The position numbers were made by a program, and so were the translations under genes. Below the pieces are notes generated by a model. That model had not been told where the DNA came from. It ran no database searches and saw only the letters and a program-made list of their open reading frames with translations. Shown one piece after another: positions 1 through 11,300 of a stretch of DNA of 64,000 nucleotides. The stretch comes from Antedon mediterranea (taxonomy: Eukaryota > Echinodermata > Crinoidea > Comatulida > Antedonidae), in the NCBI RefSeq assembly GCF_964355755.1, contig NC_092680.1:21243001-21307000 (forward strand). Reading direction: 5' to 3'. Numbering within the stretch: position 1 is the stretch's first letter; each line of letters starts with the position of its first letter.

Positions 1-1226
1 ACGGCCACATCGTAAGGAACTCCTAAAACTCCAACTCCAAAGACTTTACTCGGTTCACCTTTATTCTTAAGCACTGTTTCTCTTTGTTTCATTTGTATTG
101 TCTGTTTTAGTTCAATGTTAAATAAATTAAATATTGTTGATCTGGGAGTGATGTCTTTCTGAGACCCATCAACGTTGTTACCAGAGTCTCGTCGTTCCCT
201 GGGTTTTGGTGTTGGATTTCGCTGTCGTTCATTTGCTGGTATTGACGAATAAGGTGAAGATGGTAAAGAAGAAGATAGAGAATTTCGACGACGTCTTTCG
301 GATTCATTCGCAACACCATTTCTTGCAGAGGCTATTTCAAGATATCTGTCTGTACTATGGGACACGACAACAGAACTGGGTCGTTTTGGCTTAGCTTGTA
401 CGAGTGGCGGATTGTTGTTGTCAGCCTTTGAAGATGCAGGTCTTCGTATATCAACTGATTTGGAATGACCAACTTGAACTTTTCCAAAGAAACTTTGGGC
501 AGACGACAACTGCTCTCTACCACATTCCACGTAGACAATCTTTTTAATTTCAGAACTCAATCTGCTCTGTATTTCGGCCATTGATTTACTGAAATCTGTG
601 CACGTTTTAAGAAGATCAACTAATTGTGTCTCTTCAACTTTTACATTAGGAATTTCTTTGCTGAATTCTTCAATTTTGGAAATCTTCTCGCGGTATGTCG
701 CTTGCTTTCCTTTAAGAGTTTCAATTTCAACTTTGACATGGCTATCAATCTGCGCCCACAAGTCCTTTTGTCTCTGCTTCAATTCGTCTCCAATCTGTTT
801 AAAACTTTTCTGGATTTCACTTTTTGCAAGTTCGGCTCTACTGTTCAATTGTCTCCTCTGACGCTCCATGTTCCAGAAAGCATCGACCTGCTCTTTCAGT
901 TCGCTTGTTCTTTTCTCTAAACATTTCTTGAGATCGTTGTTTCCTTGTTGTTCTCTGGCTACAGACTGTGACTTCATTTCCACCAAGCTAGTGATGGTGA
1001 CATTACTTGGTAACCCCTTTGAACCTTCTGAGGACAAAGAATGAAGCGTACGGCATTCGGGACATTTCAAACGAAGCGGTTTCTTGTCACCTTCTAGTTG
1101 CTGTAGACACGTTAAACAAAAGGTATGATAACAAGGTAAGCCTTTAGGTAGATGGTATCCTTCGTCGTATTGCTCAAAACATAGAGAACACTCCAAGAGT
1201 ACGGCTATGTCACTTTCTCCAGACAT
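1..1226 (-). CDS. RING and coiled-coil TRIM-like E3 ubiquitin ligase, N-terminal part (runs off window)
   Basis: The reading frame starts at the ATG at 1226-1224 and stays open without an intron to base 1 (about 408 codons), so the 3' part lies outside the window. Residues 13-58 form a C3HC4 RING finger: CSLC (13-16), C32, H34, C37, C40 and CPEC (55-58), which in this family recruits an E2 enzyme for ubiquitin transfer. A B-box zinc finger, normal in TRIM proteins, is not visible; the RING is followed directly by a charged, heptad-like coiled coil (about 90-240) and then a Ser/Arg/Pro-rich linker. The last visible residues, around VFGVGVLGVPYDVA, resemble the start of an NHL repeat, so a RING-coiled coil-NHL layout as in TRIM32/TRIM2/3 relatives is possible but inferred. 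The gene is head to head with the RPS21 gene. Confidence 0.85.
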   Translation of the reverse strand, partial: MSGESDIAVLLECSLCFEQYDEGYHLPKGLPCYHTFCLTCLQQLEGDKKPLRLKCPECRTLHSLSSEGSKGLPSNVTITSLVEMKSQSVAREQQGNNDLKKCLEKRTSELKEQVDAFWNMERQRRQLNSRAELAKSEIQKSFKQIGDELKQRQKDLWAQIDSHVKVEIETLKGKQATYREKISKIEEFSKEIPNVKVEETQLVDLLKTCTDFSKSMAEIQSRLSSEIKKIVYVECGREQLSSAQSFFGKVQVGHSKSVDIRRPASSKADNNNPPLVQAKPKRPSSVVVSHSTDRYLEIASARNGVANESERRRRNSLSSSLPSSPYSSIPANERQRNPTPKPRERRDSGNNVDGSQKDITPRSTIFNLFNIELKQTIQMKQRETVLKNKGEPSKVFGVGVLGVPYDVA

Positions 1227-2549
1227 CGTTTATCTACGCATAAATATACAATACAAAATGTTATTGACGAGCAATCTAGTCATATAAGTTCAGGTATGTC
1301 GCGGACTAAGTAAGTAAGTATGTAAGTATTCATTGAAGATATTGAAGAATTTTAGCCCTCTTATTATAATTATGATGATAAAAAAAAACTTTAAAATTAA
1401 AAATTTCCCTCACCAAACTTTGGTTATTTTGTTCCAATAGTGAAATGAAAAATAATTTAGCTCAGTGGATAATAATTGAATAGTTGATAATAATTGAATA
1501 GTTGATAATAATTGAATAGTTGATAATAATTGAATATTGGATAATAATTGAATAGTTGATAATAATTTTCCCAGCATTTAGTGTGTATGGATAGTACTGT
1601 ATATAATGTAATCACGTGACGTCGTTATTCACCTAACAATTATGCCTCTAATCGCCTGTATGATTTAAATAAGTTTACGCTAGAAACGTTTCACTTATAA
1701 TATAATGTATAATAAGATATGTAAGCTATAAGCTTATGTTAACAAGAGCCTGTTTTATATGAATGCCCGTGAAACTACATCATACGGAGACTTCTTACCT
1801 TCTTGTTGCTACCATGAAACTGTGTTATTCAACAACTCGCCAAACTCAAAGGTGTTTTAATTATTACATCGATATATGACGTAAAGTATAGTCTAATAAA
1901 GTTAACGTTAGTATTGTTTGTGCTGAACTGAAGCCTGGTGAGTATTATTTGAAGTGAGTGAAGTGTTGAATGGTTCACCGATGATATATAAAGGACCATT
2001 GTACAGAGTGCTTCAGCTTTTGATTCAAAGATGTTTGTTCACGTCCTTCGGTGATTCATTTATACTGTTTGCTATACAGAATAGATCCAGACAATAAAAG
2101 GATAGGCCTATTAAAGAAAGTAATACAACATATGATAGCTGGTAAACAGTTTTGGTAACGTAATACATAACCTCAAAAAATATAAAAATTGAATCTAGTC
2201 TACAAATATAGACCTAATTAGGATTATTTCAACGGATAAGTTAACTTCTCAAAATATATCATCGATCAAAATTTATTGAATTCATTCGAAATTCGTATTA
2301 AAAGTTTAAAAGAAGAAAGAAGGCCCAACCTAAAACAGTAGCTCACCTCGAAAAGAAGCCCACCAGAAAAATTCCATTAGCTTTTTTTCGAATTTAGGCC
2401 TACTTGTTATAATTATTAGAAACCTGTTTCCAATTGTGTCCAAAAGTAAAACATGGAGTCAGTATTGATATGATTGAGTCTCTACTCTTGAGAACAACCG
2501 GGAACCATATCATATAGCGCCACCAATGTTGAATTATGGGATGGTTTGG
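1227..2549. other. Intergenic spacer between divergent RING and RPS21 genes
   Basis: I see no coding exon here. The spacer must hold the promoters of both divergent genes. It contains an 18-bp tandem repeat (listed separately), TAGGCCTA-type palindromes near 2104 and 2397, and otherwise plain AT-rich sequence. Confidence 0.6.
1467..1568. repeat. 18-bp AT-rich tandem repeat, about 5.5 copies
   Basis: The unit GATAATAATTGAATAGTT repeats about five and a half times with small changes; one copy reads ATTG in place of AGTT. It lies in the RING/RPS21 spacer, about 240 bp upstream of the RING start codon. Confidence 0.85.
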
Positions 2550-2592
2550 TGCCTTCGATCCTTTCTGTCGATCGTTGCCATAAACGTGACAT
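2550..2592 (+). promoter_or_regulatory. Probable RPS21 transcription start and untranslated first exon (5'TOP-like)
   Basis: A pyrimidine tract (CCTTTCTGTC, about 2550) resembles the terminal oligopyrimidine start of ribosomal-protein mRNAs. A good donor, GTGAGT at 2593, and a pyrimidine-rich acceptor ending TTTTTAACAG at 2705 allow an untranslated first exon to join a short leader (2706-2719) before the RPS21 ATG. The exact start is inferred. Confidence 0.45.
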
Positions 2593-2719
2593 GTGAGTAA
2601 AATATGTGTTAAAAACTTGTAATTTTAGCAATTTTATAAATACAATCAATAATCGTATATCGATTTATTGGTATTTTAAATATTTTCTGTATCCGTTTTT
2701 AACAGAAACATTTGCCAAG

Positions 2720-4536
2720 ATGCAGAACGAAGCCGGAGAATACGTGGATTTGTACACTCCAAGAAAGTGGTAAGGAGGCGCAGAAGCACGATGAATGTGT
2801 GTAAGCCCGGCCTCGGTCGGCATGGCCATGTTGGATGGCACTAGCGGGAGGATTTGTCCTAGGCCTAGGGACGATTTATTTGGCCGAGGAACGTTTAGGA
2901 GCTCTGCTTTTTTCAATGCAATTATAAATAAGCCTGATTCAATAATATTAATATGAAGTTTATAAATAATCCTACTTAATTTAAATAAATTTAAATTAGT
3001 GTACCCGCCACGCATATTTATTATTATTTAGACAGTAATTTGTTTAATGAAATGATGAAAGGTCTTTGACTCTGGAAAAGTAAATCAAACCTCAATGTTT
3101 CCTTTCACAATGCAACACGCGGCCACGCACATATCGATTGCTACATAGCCTAAAAGTGAGATGTTTCAGCCTGCCTGACCCTAGCTAGCCTACCTTAATA
3201 ACTATTAGGCCTAGTACTAGGCTATAGTTTACAATTAACTTTATTCTGCACTTGGTAGATTGCAAAATATTTGATACACACCGATTTTGATTGCTTATTA
3301 ATTTTGTTTTTTCAGTTCCACCAGCAACAGAATAATATCAGCCAAGGACCATGCCTCAGTACAGATAAACATTGCAGAGGTGAGTTCACAATTATTAGAC
3401 AATTTATTGATATAGAAAAAGTCATGATAATTAACAATTAAAGTAACATTACATTGCAAAATGACAATCAAACAGATATATAAAATGTGTAGATGCATGC
3501 CAGCTGTAGCAATAAAAAGTCATAACAGTTAATGTAAAAAAAATTATATCTTCTTTTAAATCATGTAAGTAATATTATTTTGAATTCATAGATAGATTAT
3601 TATGTGAATGATCTACAACATTACTGTGCCATTCTTATGTTTTGTTGTTTTGTGTACAGGTTGATCCAACTACTGGGATGTACACTGGTACGTTTAAGAC
3701 CTACGCTTTATGTGGCGCCATCAGAAGAATGGTAAGATGTACATCTAACGTGATCCTTTTATATCTGCTCCAAATATTAAATTATATAACTATTTTTATT
3801 TTCTAATCTAAAGCTTTCTCTACACATTAAACTTTATCAAACTATCAAACTAATTTGACAAAAAAAAGTGTGATGTGCCCAAATATGGTAGTAATACATA
3901 ACCTGTTATAGTCAAGAGAAAATAAAGTTTTTGAAAAATATATATTTTGATTGTGTATATCAAATAAATAATGATTTTATGATTTATTTACAGGGTGAAT
4001 CGGATGATTCATTGGTTAGACTGTCGAAGGAAGACAACATAATTGCCACGTAAATACTACAGTTATATTTGTACAGTTATATTTGTAACTCAAATTGCAA
4101 ATCAAATTCTTTTATCCTTTCTCTCTTCATCACTGTTTTGAAGCAAACAAAAACTTGTTTCCCAAACCGCTAAATAATCTTTGATTTTTGCAATAGTTTG
4201 AGATATTCCTAATTTTGAACCTACAATTTTTTTATTTATATCTTGTTTTCATATCTTTATTCCTAGTAAGTCACATATGATAAACACAAACCCTATTCAT
4301 TAAACGTCTCACAAATAGTAACGTCAATCCTGAAGTGCTGTCTACACTATCAAACTTTATGTGACAAAAAAAGTGATGTGCCCATATATGGACATGATAA
4401 TGTCATATCATTACCATATTTGGGCACATCACACTTTGTTTGATAGTGTAAACAGAGCTTTACATTGGTCTGATCTCCTGTTAACATAAAATGTACTAAA
4501 GTCTTCTTTTTGTTTTTTTTTCACAGTAATTATTAA
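2720..4536 (+). CDS. rps21: Ribosomal protein eS21 (RPS21), five coding exons
   Basis: Exons 2720-2769, 3316-3379, 3660-3731, 3994-4049 and 4527-4536 join in frame to 252 nt (83 aa plus stop), the same length as human RPS21. The product is a small 40S subunit protein. It opens MQNEAGEYVDLYTPRKC and carries the family signatures NRIISAKDHASVQIN, YALCGAIRRMGESDDS and a C terminus NIIATNY that parallels the human ending. All introns have GT-AG borders; the last acceptor follows a long T-rich tract. Failure to remove intron 4 would end the protein immediately at a TAA made across the donor (4051-4053), giving 81 aa. Intron 4 carries a MITE. A polyadenylation signal AATAAA lies at 4651-4656. Identification is certain; only the use of the last mini-exon is inferred. 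Confidence 0.95.
3812..3890 (+). repeat. Half copy of MITE family A (intron 3 of RPS21)
   Basis: The sequence carries the left-arm words of family A (AGCTTTCTCTACA, ACTATCAAACTA, GTGATGTGCCCAAATATGG) but no matching right arm, so it is a truncated copy. Confidence 0.7.
4335..4462 (+). mobile_element. MITE family A copy in RPS21 intron 4
   Basis: About 128 bp with long terminal inverted repeats: it begins CTGTCTACACTATCAAAC and ends GTTTGATAGTGTAAACAG. The arms continue inward through GTGATGTGCCCATATATGG and its complement, so the transcript could fold into a long hairpin. No coding capacity. Confidence 0.85.
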
Positions 4537-5279
4537 TCCAGTCCCTTACCAAGCCACAATGCAGTGATGTAGTTAGCTTATAAATTAATGTCTATTCCAG
4601 CATTTAAATTTTAAAATGGCAAACATGACTTGTACAATATTGAGATTGCAAATAAAGTAAATGTAATCTTGTATTCATTTGTATTGTTATTTGTTTTATA
4701 AATCACAAATTGAACAAACTACACCAATTTGGTTAAAAGAAGTGTGCCCTCTATATCAGCACAACGGTTTATACTAATGTAGCTGCTGCGGTTTCTGGCT
4801 ATAGTAGAAATAAGAAGAAAATAATCAGATACATAATGAAGCACATGACATCAGCAGAAAACAACTAGTTTTGGATATTCATGAATTTGTAATTCTTTCC
4901 GAAACAGCCACAAATTTGTGAAACTAACTTGCTTGACAGTTTCTTCAGACGAAATGACAAATGTCATTAAACTAACAAGCTGGTTAGTTTCGCAAATTTT
5001 TTTCAAAAAGAATTACAAATTTAGAAAACAAATATCGCACACAAGTAAAGAAATTATGAAATGTTAAGAAAATTCTACCAGTCGTTCAAATAATCCATTG
5101 TAGAGCATTGTCAAAGTGCGAGCCAGAGGGGAATGCAATTCATGTGCAATAATGATTCAACAGAACAAACAGTGGGAGCCCACACACAAAAGCCTAATGT
5201 TAATCTTTGTACAATTCATAAAAAAATTATAATAATCAGTCGACGGAGCTAACAGGTCATCTTGTTTACAGCTAGATTA

Positions 5280-5463
5280 TTAAGCGTAGTTCCCACTAGT
5301 GACGCAACGCAAGGACGTAACGCAACGCAAGTGAATTGACCAATCACAAGCGATGGCTTATTCGCTTGTGATTGCTAACTGTCCATAACTTCGCTTGTCA
5401 TTGGTTAAAACGCTTGCGTTGCGTTTACGTCCTTGCGTTACGTTCTAGTGGGAGCCAAGCTTT
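5280..5463. mobile_element. MITE family B, intact copy
   Basis: Terminal inverted repeats run from TAGTTCCCACTAG at the left to CTAGTGGGAGCCAAGC at the right, with inner inverted words ACGCAACGCAAGGACGTAACG and TTGACCAATCACAAGCGA. The 184-bp element is nearly a perfect hairpin and has no coding capacity. Related copies lie at 37995-38075, 41165-41277, 42674-42910 and 54312-54550. Confidence 0.85.
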
Positions 5464-5799
5464 ACTAGTTTCGTTACGGATTGGTTGAAAGTTGCTTGTT
5501 ACTCAACCGTGAACAACCAGAAAATGAATTGATCCTACCGATTTACCGATAAAGGCACAATAACACAGAAGGTGAAATTAAGTTAAAATAAAACTAGAAA
5601 CAAAACACATACAATACACGAGGCACCTTCTATAAATTAATGTAAAAAGATTACTCAAGTAAATAAACAGTGTGGCGTGTTGACCGCGAATGACAAACCA
5701 CCAGTCCCACTACACCTGCACAATTTCATTTGCATAACAACGCACAGCATACCAAGCCGTGTCGTACAACTACGATGAGATATAAATTCTCTTCTTCAC

Positions 5800-5960
5800 G
5801 TAACGAAGAGAATTATCAATTCTAAAATATAAACGGTGGATATGCGCTCTCTTGATGTGATAAACTATGACGAAAGAGATGGAAATACTACTTTTTACAT
5901 GTTATTCAAATTTTTATCCATGATGACGTAATCAAAATAAAATGGCGGTAATTGATTAAC
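5800..5960. repeat. Single copy of the CRE-motif dispersed repeat
   Basis: The words GATATGCGCTCTCTTGATGTGA, TATGACGAAAGAGATG and CCATGATGACGT recur in the same order at 10660-10770 and 11010-11130, marking a dispersed family with a TGACGT core. Confidence 0.6.
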
Positions 5961-6243
5961 AATTTGGGTATCCTAAATAAACTTAGCTTTCTAAAAATCT
6001 CTCAAAAAACAACATTTATTTTTAATTAAAAAAAATCTGTATCTGTAAAGATTTTAACACCAGGTAGAGCAGAGAGTAGGCAACTCAAATTAGGGCGTAT
6101 TACCCGTTGGGCCACCAAGTACATGACTGAACAGCTGATAATAGTCTGCTTCATATTACGTCATTCTAACCGTTACGTCATAATATGCATATTCATGAGC
6201 ACCATCTTGAGGGAACAAAGCTTGTATTAACGTAGCAATAAAT

Positions 6244-6537
6244 AAGACGGCCGGTTAACAACACGACTGTCGTGGGTTCTAACCCCACGCTGGTGGAATA
6301 GAGTTAAAGGTATGCGACCAACTGTGTTTGGGTTCACAGAATTATACGTCCCCCTTTCCAATAGGCAATAACTTCAATGCATCTGGTAATGTGCTGGAAA
6401 CGACCCCAAAAGGCTGTGGCAAGGCCTTAGTGCTGAGGCAGGGAGAGCACATTTAACATCTTTTTTTTTGGCTTATGCCACCTGTATTCGATCTCGTAAA
6501 TTTTATGTTTAGCGCCCTCAATTTTAAGAACGCCCGC
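6244..6537 (+). mobile_element. tRNA-derived SINE copy lacking its A box
   Basis: It matches the element at 62365-62682 over its whole length (GACGGCCGGTTA head, B box GGGTTCTAACCCC at 6273-6285, body ending GGCAGGGAGAGCACATTTAACATC, T run, and a shared 3' block ending AATTTTAAGAAC). About 25 bp carrying the RNA polymerase III A box are missing between two GTTA words, so this copy should not be transcribable from its own promoter. Confidence 0.8.
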
Positions 6538-6585
6538 GTTTACAGTAGATTATTTATCCATGTCTTACTGTACTTTATGTATAAT

Positions 6586-6660
6586 TCAATTCAATTCACT
6601 TTTATTTCAGAACAAAGTCCATATCATAACACATAACAATATTCTAAAAAATAAATGTAA
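6586..6660 (-). repeat. Possible LINE 3' tail remnant
   Basis: Read on the minus strand it ends in AATAAAAGTG followed by repeats of AATTG, the style of a short-repeat tail left by a non-LTR retrotransposon. No reverse transcriptase is visible; assignment is by style only. Confidence 0.35.
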
Positions 6661-7209
6661 GTAAGTAAAAAAATCTAAACCACATAATTTATGCCGTCGG
6701 AAAACCGTCGGTTTTCAACTGGAGTGAAAAAACATTTACCGTAGCCTTAAAGTATAATAATAAGACGAATTGATCGTACTACAAATCGGAAACAAGTTTT
6801 CCAAATCAATGAGCGTTATGAAATTGAAAAGTTAACCTGGCAACCTATTAAGTCAGACGATGAACATATCATTGGCGCCACTTTCCTATTTCTTCTTATT
6901 TATTTAACAATCTTTTCAATGCGGCGTATCGATAATCAGAATACTGAATCTTTCGTTAGTAGCTTTATTTATAGTAAAAACACGCGATATGAATAATTAG
7001 TTGCTATTGAATGACCATCCTCTAGTTTCTATACATACTTTCTACTTTTATATACTTAAGTTCACTTTCCTATATTTTTTGTTAAAGTATGATTCGGTGG
7101 TGGTATTTACAAATCATTTAGAATTACATTCTATACTCTGTACTTTATAATACTTAAGTTCACTTTCTTATTAATAGTAATAACTGTATTTTTCCGTGGT
7201 CAATAATTT

Positions 7210-7311
7210 AGATAGAAGATGGTAAATATACAGCAGGTGAACATGGAAAACTCGTAATGGCAATTCCGCTCACACAGAGTTACGGGACGTCGGGAGTGAG
7301 ACATCAGTCTC
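7210..7311 (+). other. Possible isolated coding exon
   Basis: A 102-base stretch more G+C-rich than its surroundings is flanked by an acceptor-like CAATAATTTAG and a donor-like CAG|GTGTGT. One frame is open throughout and encodes 34 residues beginning IEDGKYTAGEHGKLV. I do not recognise it and cannot connect it to a neighbour, so it could be chance. Confidence 0.2.
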
Positions 7312-7654
7312 AGGTGTGTGTATAATTTACATGAGTACATCGTGATTTTAGGCCTATATCGCATGGATTATGATGACGAATGTTTGAACTCAGTGGGGAG
7401 GGGGAGAATTGCAGGATAGAGTGAGGTGCCAATGAAGCGTGGTTTTTATACCGTTTCGTAATTCACGTAAAATGCAACGAATACAAACTAACGGCAACTT
7501 TTAAGTTAAAATTTTCATTCGTGTTGACGTTACGACTTTAACGTTACGACTTAATTGACGATAAAAATACGAAGACTGCAGTATAGAAATAGTGTGATGA
7601 GGGTGATATATTGATTGTGAAAAGGATCGCAAAGAAAACATGATGAGGAAGATT

Positions 7655-7840
7655 TAAAGCTCTCTGTCTACACTATCAAACTTTATGTGACCAATAAAGA
7701 TGTGCCATATAGGCCTACCATTACCATTTTTATACCTCCATGCATATACGGACATGATGATGTCCTATATCACTACTATTTTTGGGCACATCACGTTTTT
7801 TTTGTCGTCAAACTAGTTTGATAGTGTAGACAGAGCTTTA
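7655..7840 (+). mobile_element. MITE family A copy, long form
   Basis: Starts TAAAGCTCTCTGTCTACAC and ends GTGTAGACAGAGCTTTA, with inverted arms and an inner block ATATACGGACATGATGATGTCC. This copy shows both termini with TAAAGC/GCTTTA ends, making it the best guide to the full element. Confidence 0.85.
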
Positions 7841-7989
7841 GATTGTCAAGCTTGTCCGCTTGTAGGCCTAAATATAATAGTCGGTATTGGTGGTAATAAA
7901 CGTGATAAATGCCACGAAGAAGTAGACAAAAACTCACTGATAATATTTAGCAATTATTTTATTAACATATTTTATAATTTTATCAGAAT

Positions 7990-9888
7990 CTTTATTTATA
8001 CAAGTTTACACTCCAAACAAACACAGAGTTGAATGACAATAAGTGGCGGGTCAGCAATTACACAACAGTCTAAACGTAAACGTAACTTAAAATGTAATAA
8101 ATATTATAAATATTCTCAAAATGATATTCAATAAGATCAAATAAAGAGAGACATATAAAGTGACGTCACAAATTTAATATCACGTGCAAAGTTCATAAAG
8201 TATTCCAACTGTTATTCTTTCTATGATAAATTATGCTATTTAAACTTATGACTATTTAAACTTTTGACTATTTAAACTTACATGTGCTGTAATTTGTAAT
8301 ATTTTATGTTCGGTGTAAGTTAAATTTTATTTGATTATTCAGAAGCAATGTTATAGCATTCTGTAATGATGACAAGAATGTTGATTTATTTAACGTATTG
8401 GGTTTGAACCAACCTGGTTTATGACAAAATTAAATAGTTCAAAATAAACAATAAAGCAACTACAGTGTATGTACTTAATATTTCTTAAATGCTCCAGGGT
8501 ACTTAAGTGAAATCAATTTAATGGAAACACTTTCACTAATGATATTCTAGCATGTCTACAATATTACTGATTATATCAGATATTTTAAACTAAAAATAAC
8601 ATTTTATTTCATTGCTACAAAAGTGTAAAATTACTAGTTCTAAATGTTTTCTTTTCAAGACATCTTCAAATGCCTGACAGACAGTAAAATATCTTTTATC
8701 CAAAATGGCATTTCATGTTTAATTTTGATGGGCATTTGTGGTTACAAACATTATATAACATTTACAATGACAAGAACAAACATAAACAGGCCTATTCATA
8801 AATAAATAATTTAAAGAATTTTATATTTTTAAACAACAAATAAAAATTAAGTTGGTATTAAAAAATTGAACAATAACTTGTAAAAAATTAATTTTAATGG
8901 ATATGTATTTCATCAATCTATCACTGAGTTAATACATTGCAGTTTAATTAGAAAAATTAAATACTCTATGGTACTTTACCTACAACACTAAAACATGGTT
9001 GCGAGTGCTTAATGATTGTATGATAATTCCAGTGCAAATATTCCAATACAAATTAACATTAATTAAACATTTTAAATGTTGATTTAATCTAGATATTTAC
9101 AATATTTTTATAATTATAATACATCACTTCTTTTTAACATCCCATTATTGGACAGATAATTTTATCATAACATTTTTAAATTGGTTTTGAAATCATTTTG
9201 TTGCATTTGTATATCAATACAAATAACGTAATTTTCCTAGAATGCATACATTTTATAATGCAGCAAATTTTACTTTTATTCTTTTTGATAAATTTACAAT
9301 ATTATACTACCGTTTGATTTAGCATTTTATATCATAGCAAGTATAAAATACTGATATACAGAGTCTGACATTTGAGAATATAATATTTTGGCTAAAATTG
9401 CTTTAACAAAATTAATAAAATGTTACCTCTACACATTGTGAAGATAATCATTGAAATACTTGTTACATATTAGTTACAGTATATACTTATATTAACTGTT
9501 ACAATTATATATATAAAGCAAGTATGTATTCTATGAAATTGAAACAGGTCAATTATGGATGTCCCTACATGCATTGCAATATCACCATGGCAACCAGGTG
9601 CAATGAACTCTTCAGTCAATCTAAGAAGCGGTTTGATGGTCATTTGCAATTCAACTTCAGATAGTTACTATCCTCTGCTTGCATTAGTGCAGCTATAAAT
9701 CAGCTGTTTAGATTTCAATATGCATTGATTGTATTGCTTTCTTTCGTGAATCTATGTGAATTCTCCCGTAGTTACGAATGAAGAATGATGTAGCCTGCTG
9801 TATATTAATGCAGACAAGCGCCTCCAACAGTCGGCGGACGGTATCATAAGTACACATTCACTCCATTACAACAATGTCACTCACTCTG
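7990..9888 (-). other. Possible terminal 3'UTR exon of the FAM110-like gene
   Basis: On the minus strand a strong acceptor (TTTGGTTTCTTTGCAG, ending at 9889) is followed by AGTGAGTGACATTG, with stops at once in all frames, and about 1.9 kb later by AATAAA (minus strand, about 7991-7997). The stretch is AT-rich, almost free of the dispersed repeats common elsewhere, and looks like a long 3'UTR. The FAM110-like coding exon ends with a donor 13 nt after its stop codon, so this acceptor could be its partner across a 13-kb intron. Transcript data are not available, so the link is inference. Confidence 0.35.
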
Positions 9889-10539
9889 CAAAGAAACCAA
9901 AAAAATTATGAAATTATTTATTTATTCAAGAACTTCTTCATTCAAAATGTAGCTAACGGCAGAGAGGCTCTATACAGAAAAAGCTAAGCATCTACAATAC
10001 ATTAAACATCAAACAACATTTTCATAAAAGATAAAATTGATGACTATAATGGGTCAAACTTAAAGTCTTTCTGACTTATATGACCCCCCCCCCCCACCCC
10101 CACCCCTCCCACATGATTACTTTATTGTATTTATTATCCTGTATGTTATTATATTGTGGAAATATTGAATTAAATTTAATAAAATTGGCAACATTCAATA
10201 AAGATCAAAGAGTTTCGCTGCTTCAAAAGATTATAGTTACATAACAAGGAGGAATGTCAGAGTGTAAATTTGAGATCTGAAGACAAAATGTAACTAGACA
10301 TGTAACTCGTCACTTTGACGAGTTTGGTTATCCGCCGCGCAAGTGGTGCAACATTAACATTAAGGGGATAGGTTGAGGACAAAAGGAAGTGTTCACGTTG
10401 GCATTATGACCTGAACTGAAGAATATGATATGTTGTTATTGCTGAATTTTATTATTTAAATTCATATATAGTATACACAGTATAATCTGTATCCATATCA
10501 CATACAGTGACATACATAGAATAGGCGAAATTACGGGAC

Positions 10540-11300
10540 CCGTTATTTATTGCAATTTTTAACATGTTGACGGTTTTAAAATGAAACGCGAAGGTAGCAA
10601 TTCCGAAAGGAAATTATCTCAGCAACAACGTATTAGCGTGTAGAAGAAATTTGAATACGTGAAATATTGATGCGCGCTCGTTTAAATGTAATGAATTATG
10701 ACGCAAAAGATGAAAATACGACCTTTTTTATTTTACTGGCCATATGATGACGTCACAACATCCGATTGGCAACATTTTTACATAATTTTGTATCTACAAT
10801 CCAATAGCTTCCAGAAAAAGTTTTAATCGTGATTATCACATTTTATTCTTACGAGCTATAACAGATTAAAATTTACTGTAAAGATGAAATTAATGCCACA
10901 CGTGATTTAAATTTTTAGGCATGATGACGTCAAAAAAATTAAAATATTTTTAACTCATGCGAAAGATACTTGATTGACCTAGACAATATTAAAATCGGGG
11001 TGAAAATGGAAAACGGATAAGTGGAGATGCGCTCTATTCAATGTGATGAGCTATGACGAAAGATACAAAAATCCTAAATTTTATATTCGCAAGGCCATAC
11101 GATGACGTCACAATGTCCGGTTAGCCATATTAGTACCTGATCCGACATCTACAACTCATCTACTTCTAGAATATGTCATCCACAAAAATTTGACCGTCTA
11201 GTTTAGAAAGTACGACTGTTTTAAAAAAGGCATATTTTAAACGAATTTTTTAACCTTTTCATAAAAAACGCGCGCAAATTGTCCAATTCGACGTGCTCGT
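10540..11300. repeat. CRE-motif dispersed repeat, tandem diverged copies
   Basis: Two diverged units (about 10560-10790 and 10890-11140) share the order GATGCGCGCTC/GATGCGCTCT, ATTATGACGCAAAAGATG/GCTATGACGAAAGATAC, and CCATATGATGACGTCACAACATCCG/CCATACGATGACGTCACAATGTCCG. Perfect TGACGTCA palindromes occur at 10747, 10924 and 11103. The following 600 bp are rich in GCGC/CACG words and may be part of the same element. The family is unnamed to me. Confidence 0.6.

Larger units (their letters stand above)
4660..7989. other. Gene-poor, repeat-rich interval downstream of RPS21
   Basis: No confident gene. It holds a family B MITE (5280-5463), a CRE-like repeat copy (about 5800-5960), an A-box-less SINE (6244-6537), a LINE-like 3' tail (about 6586-6660), a possible isolated exon (7210-7311) and a family A MITE (7655-7840). 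Confidence 0.6.

Noticed and set aside
598-920. Plus-strand open frames opposite the RING gene
   Set aside because: They are shadows of the minus-strand coiled-coil coding region.
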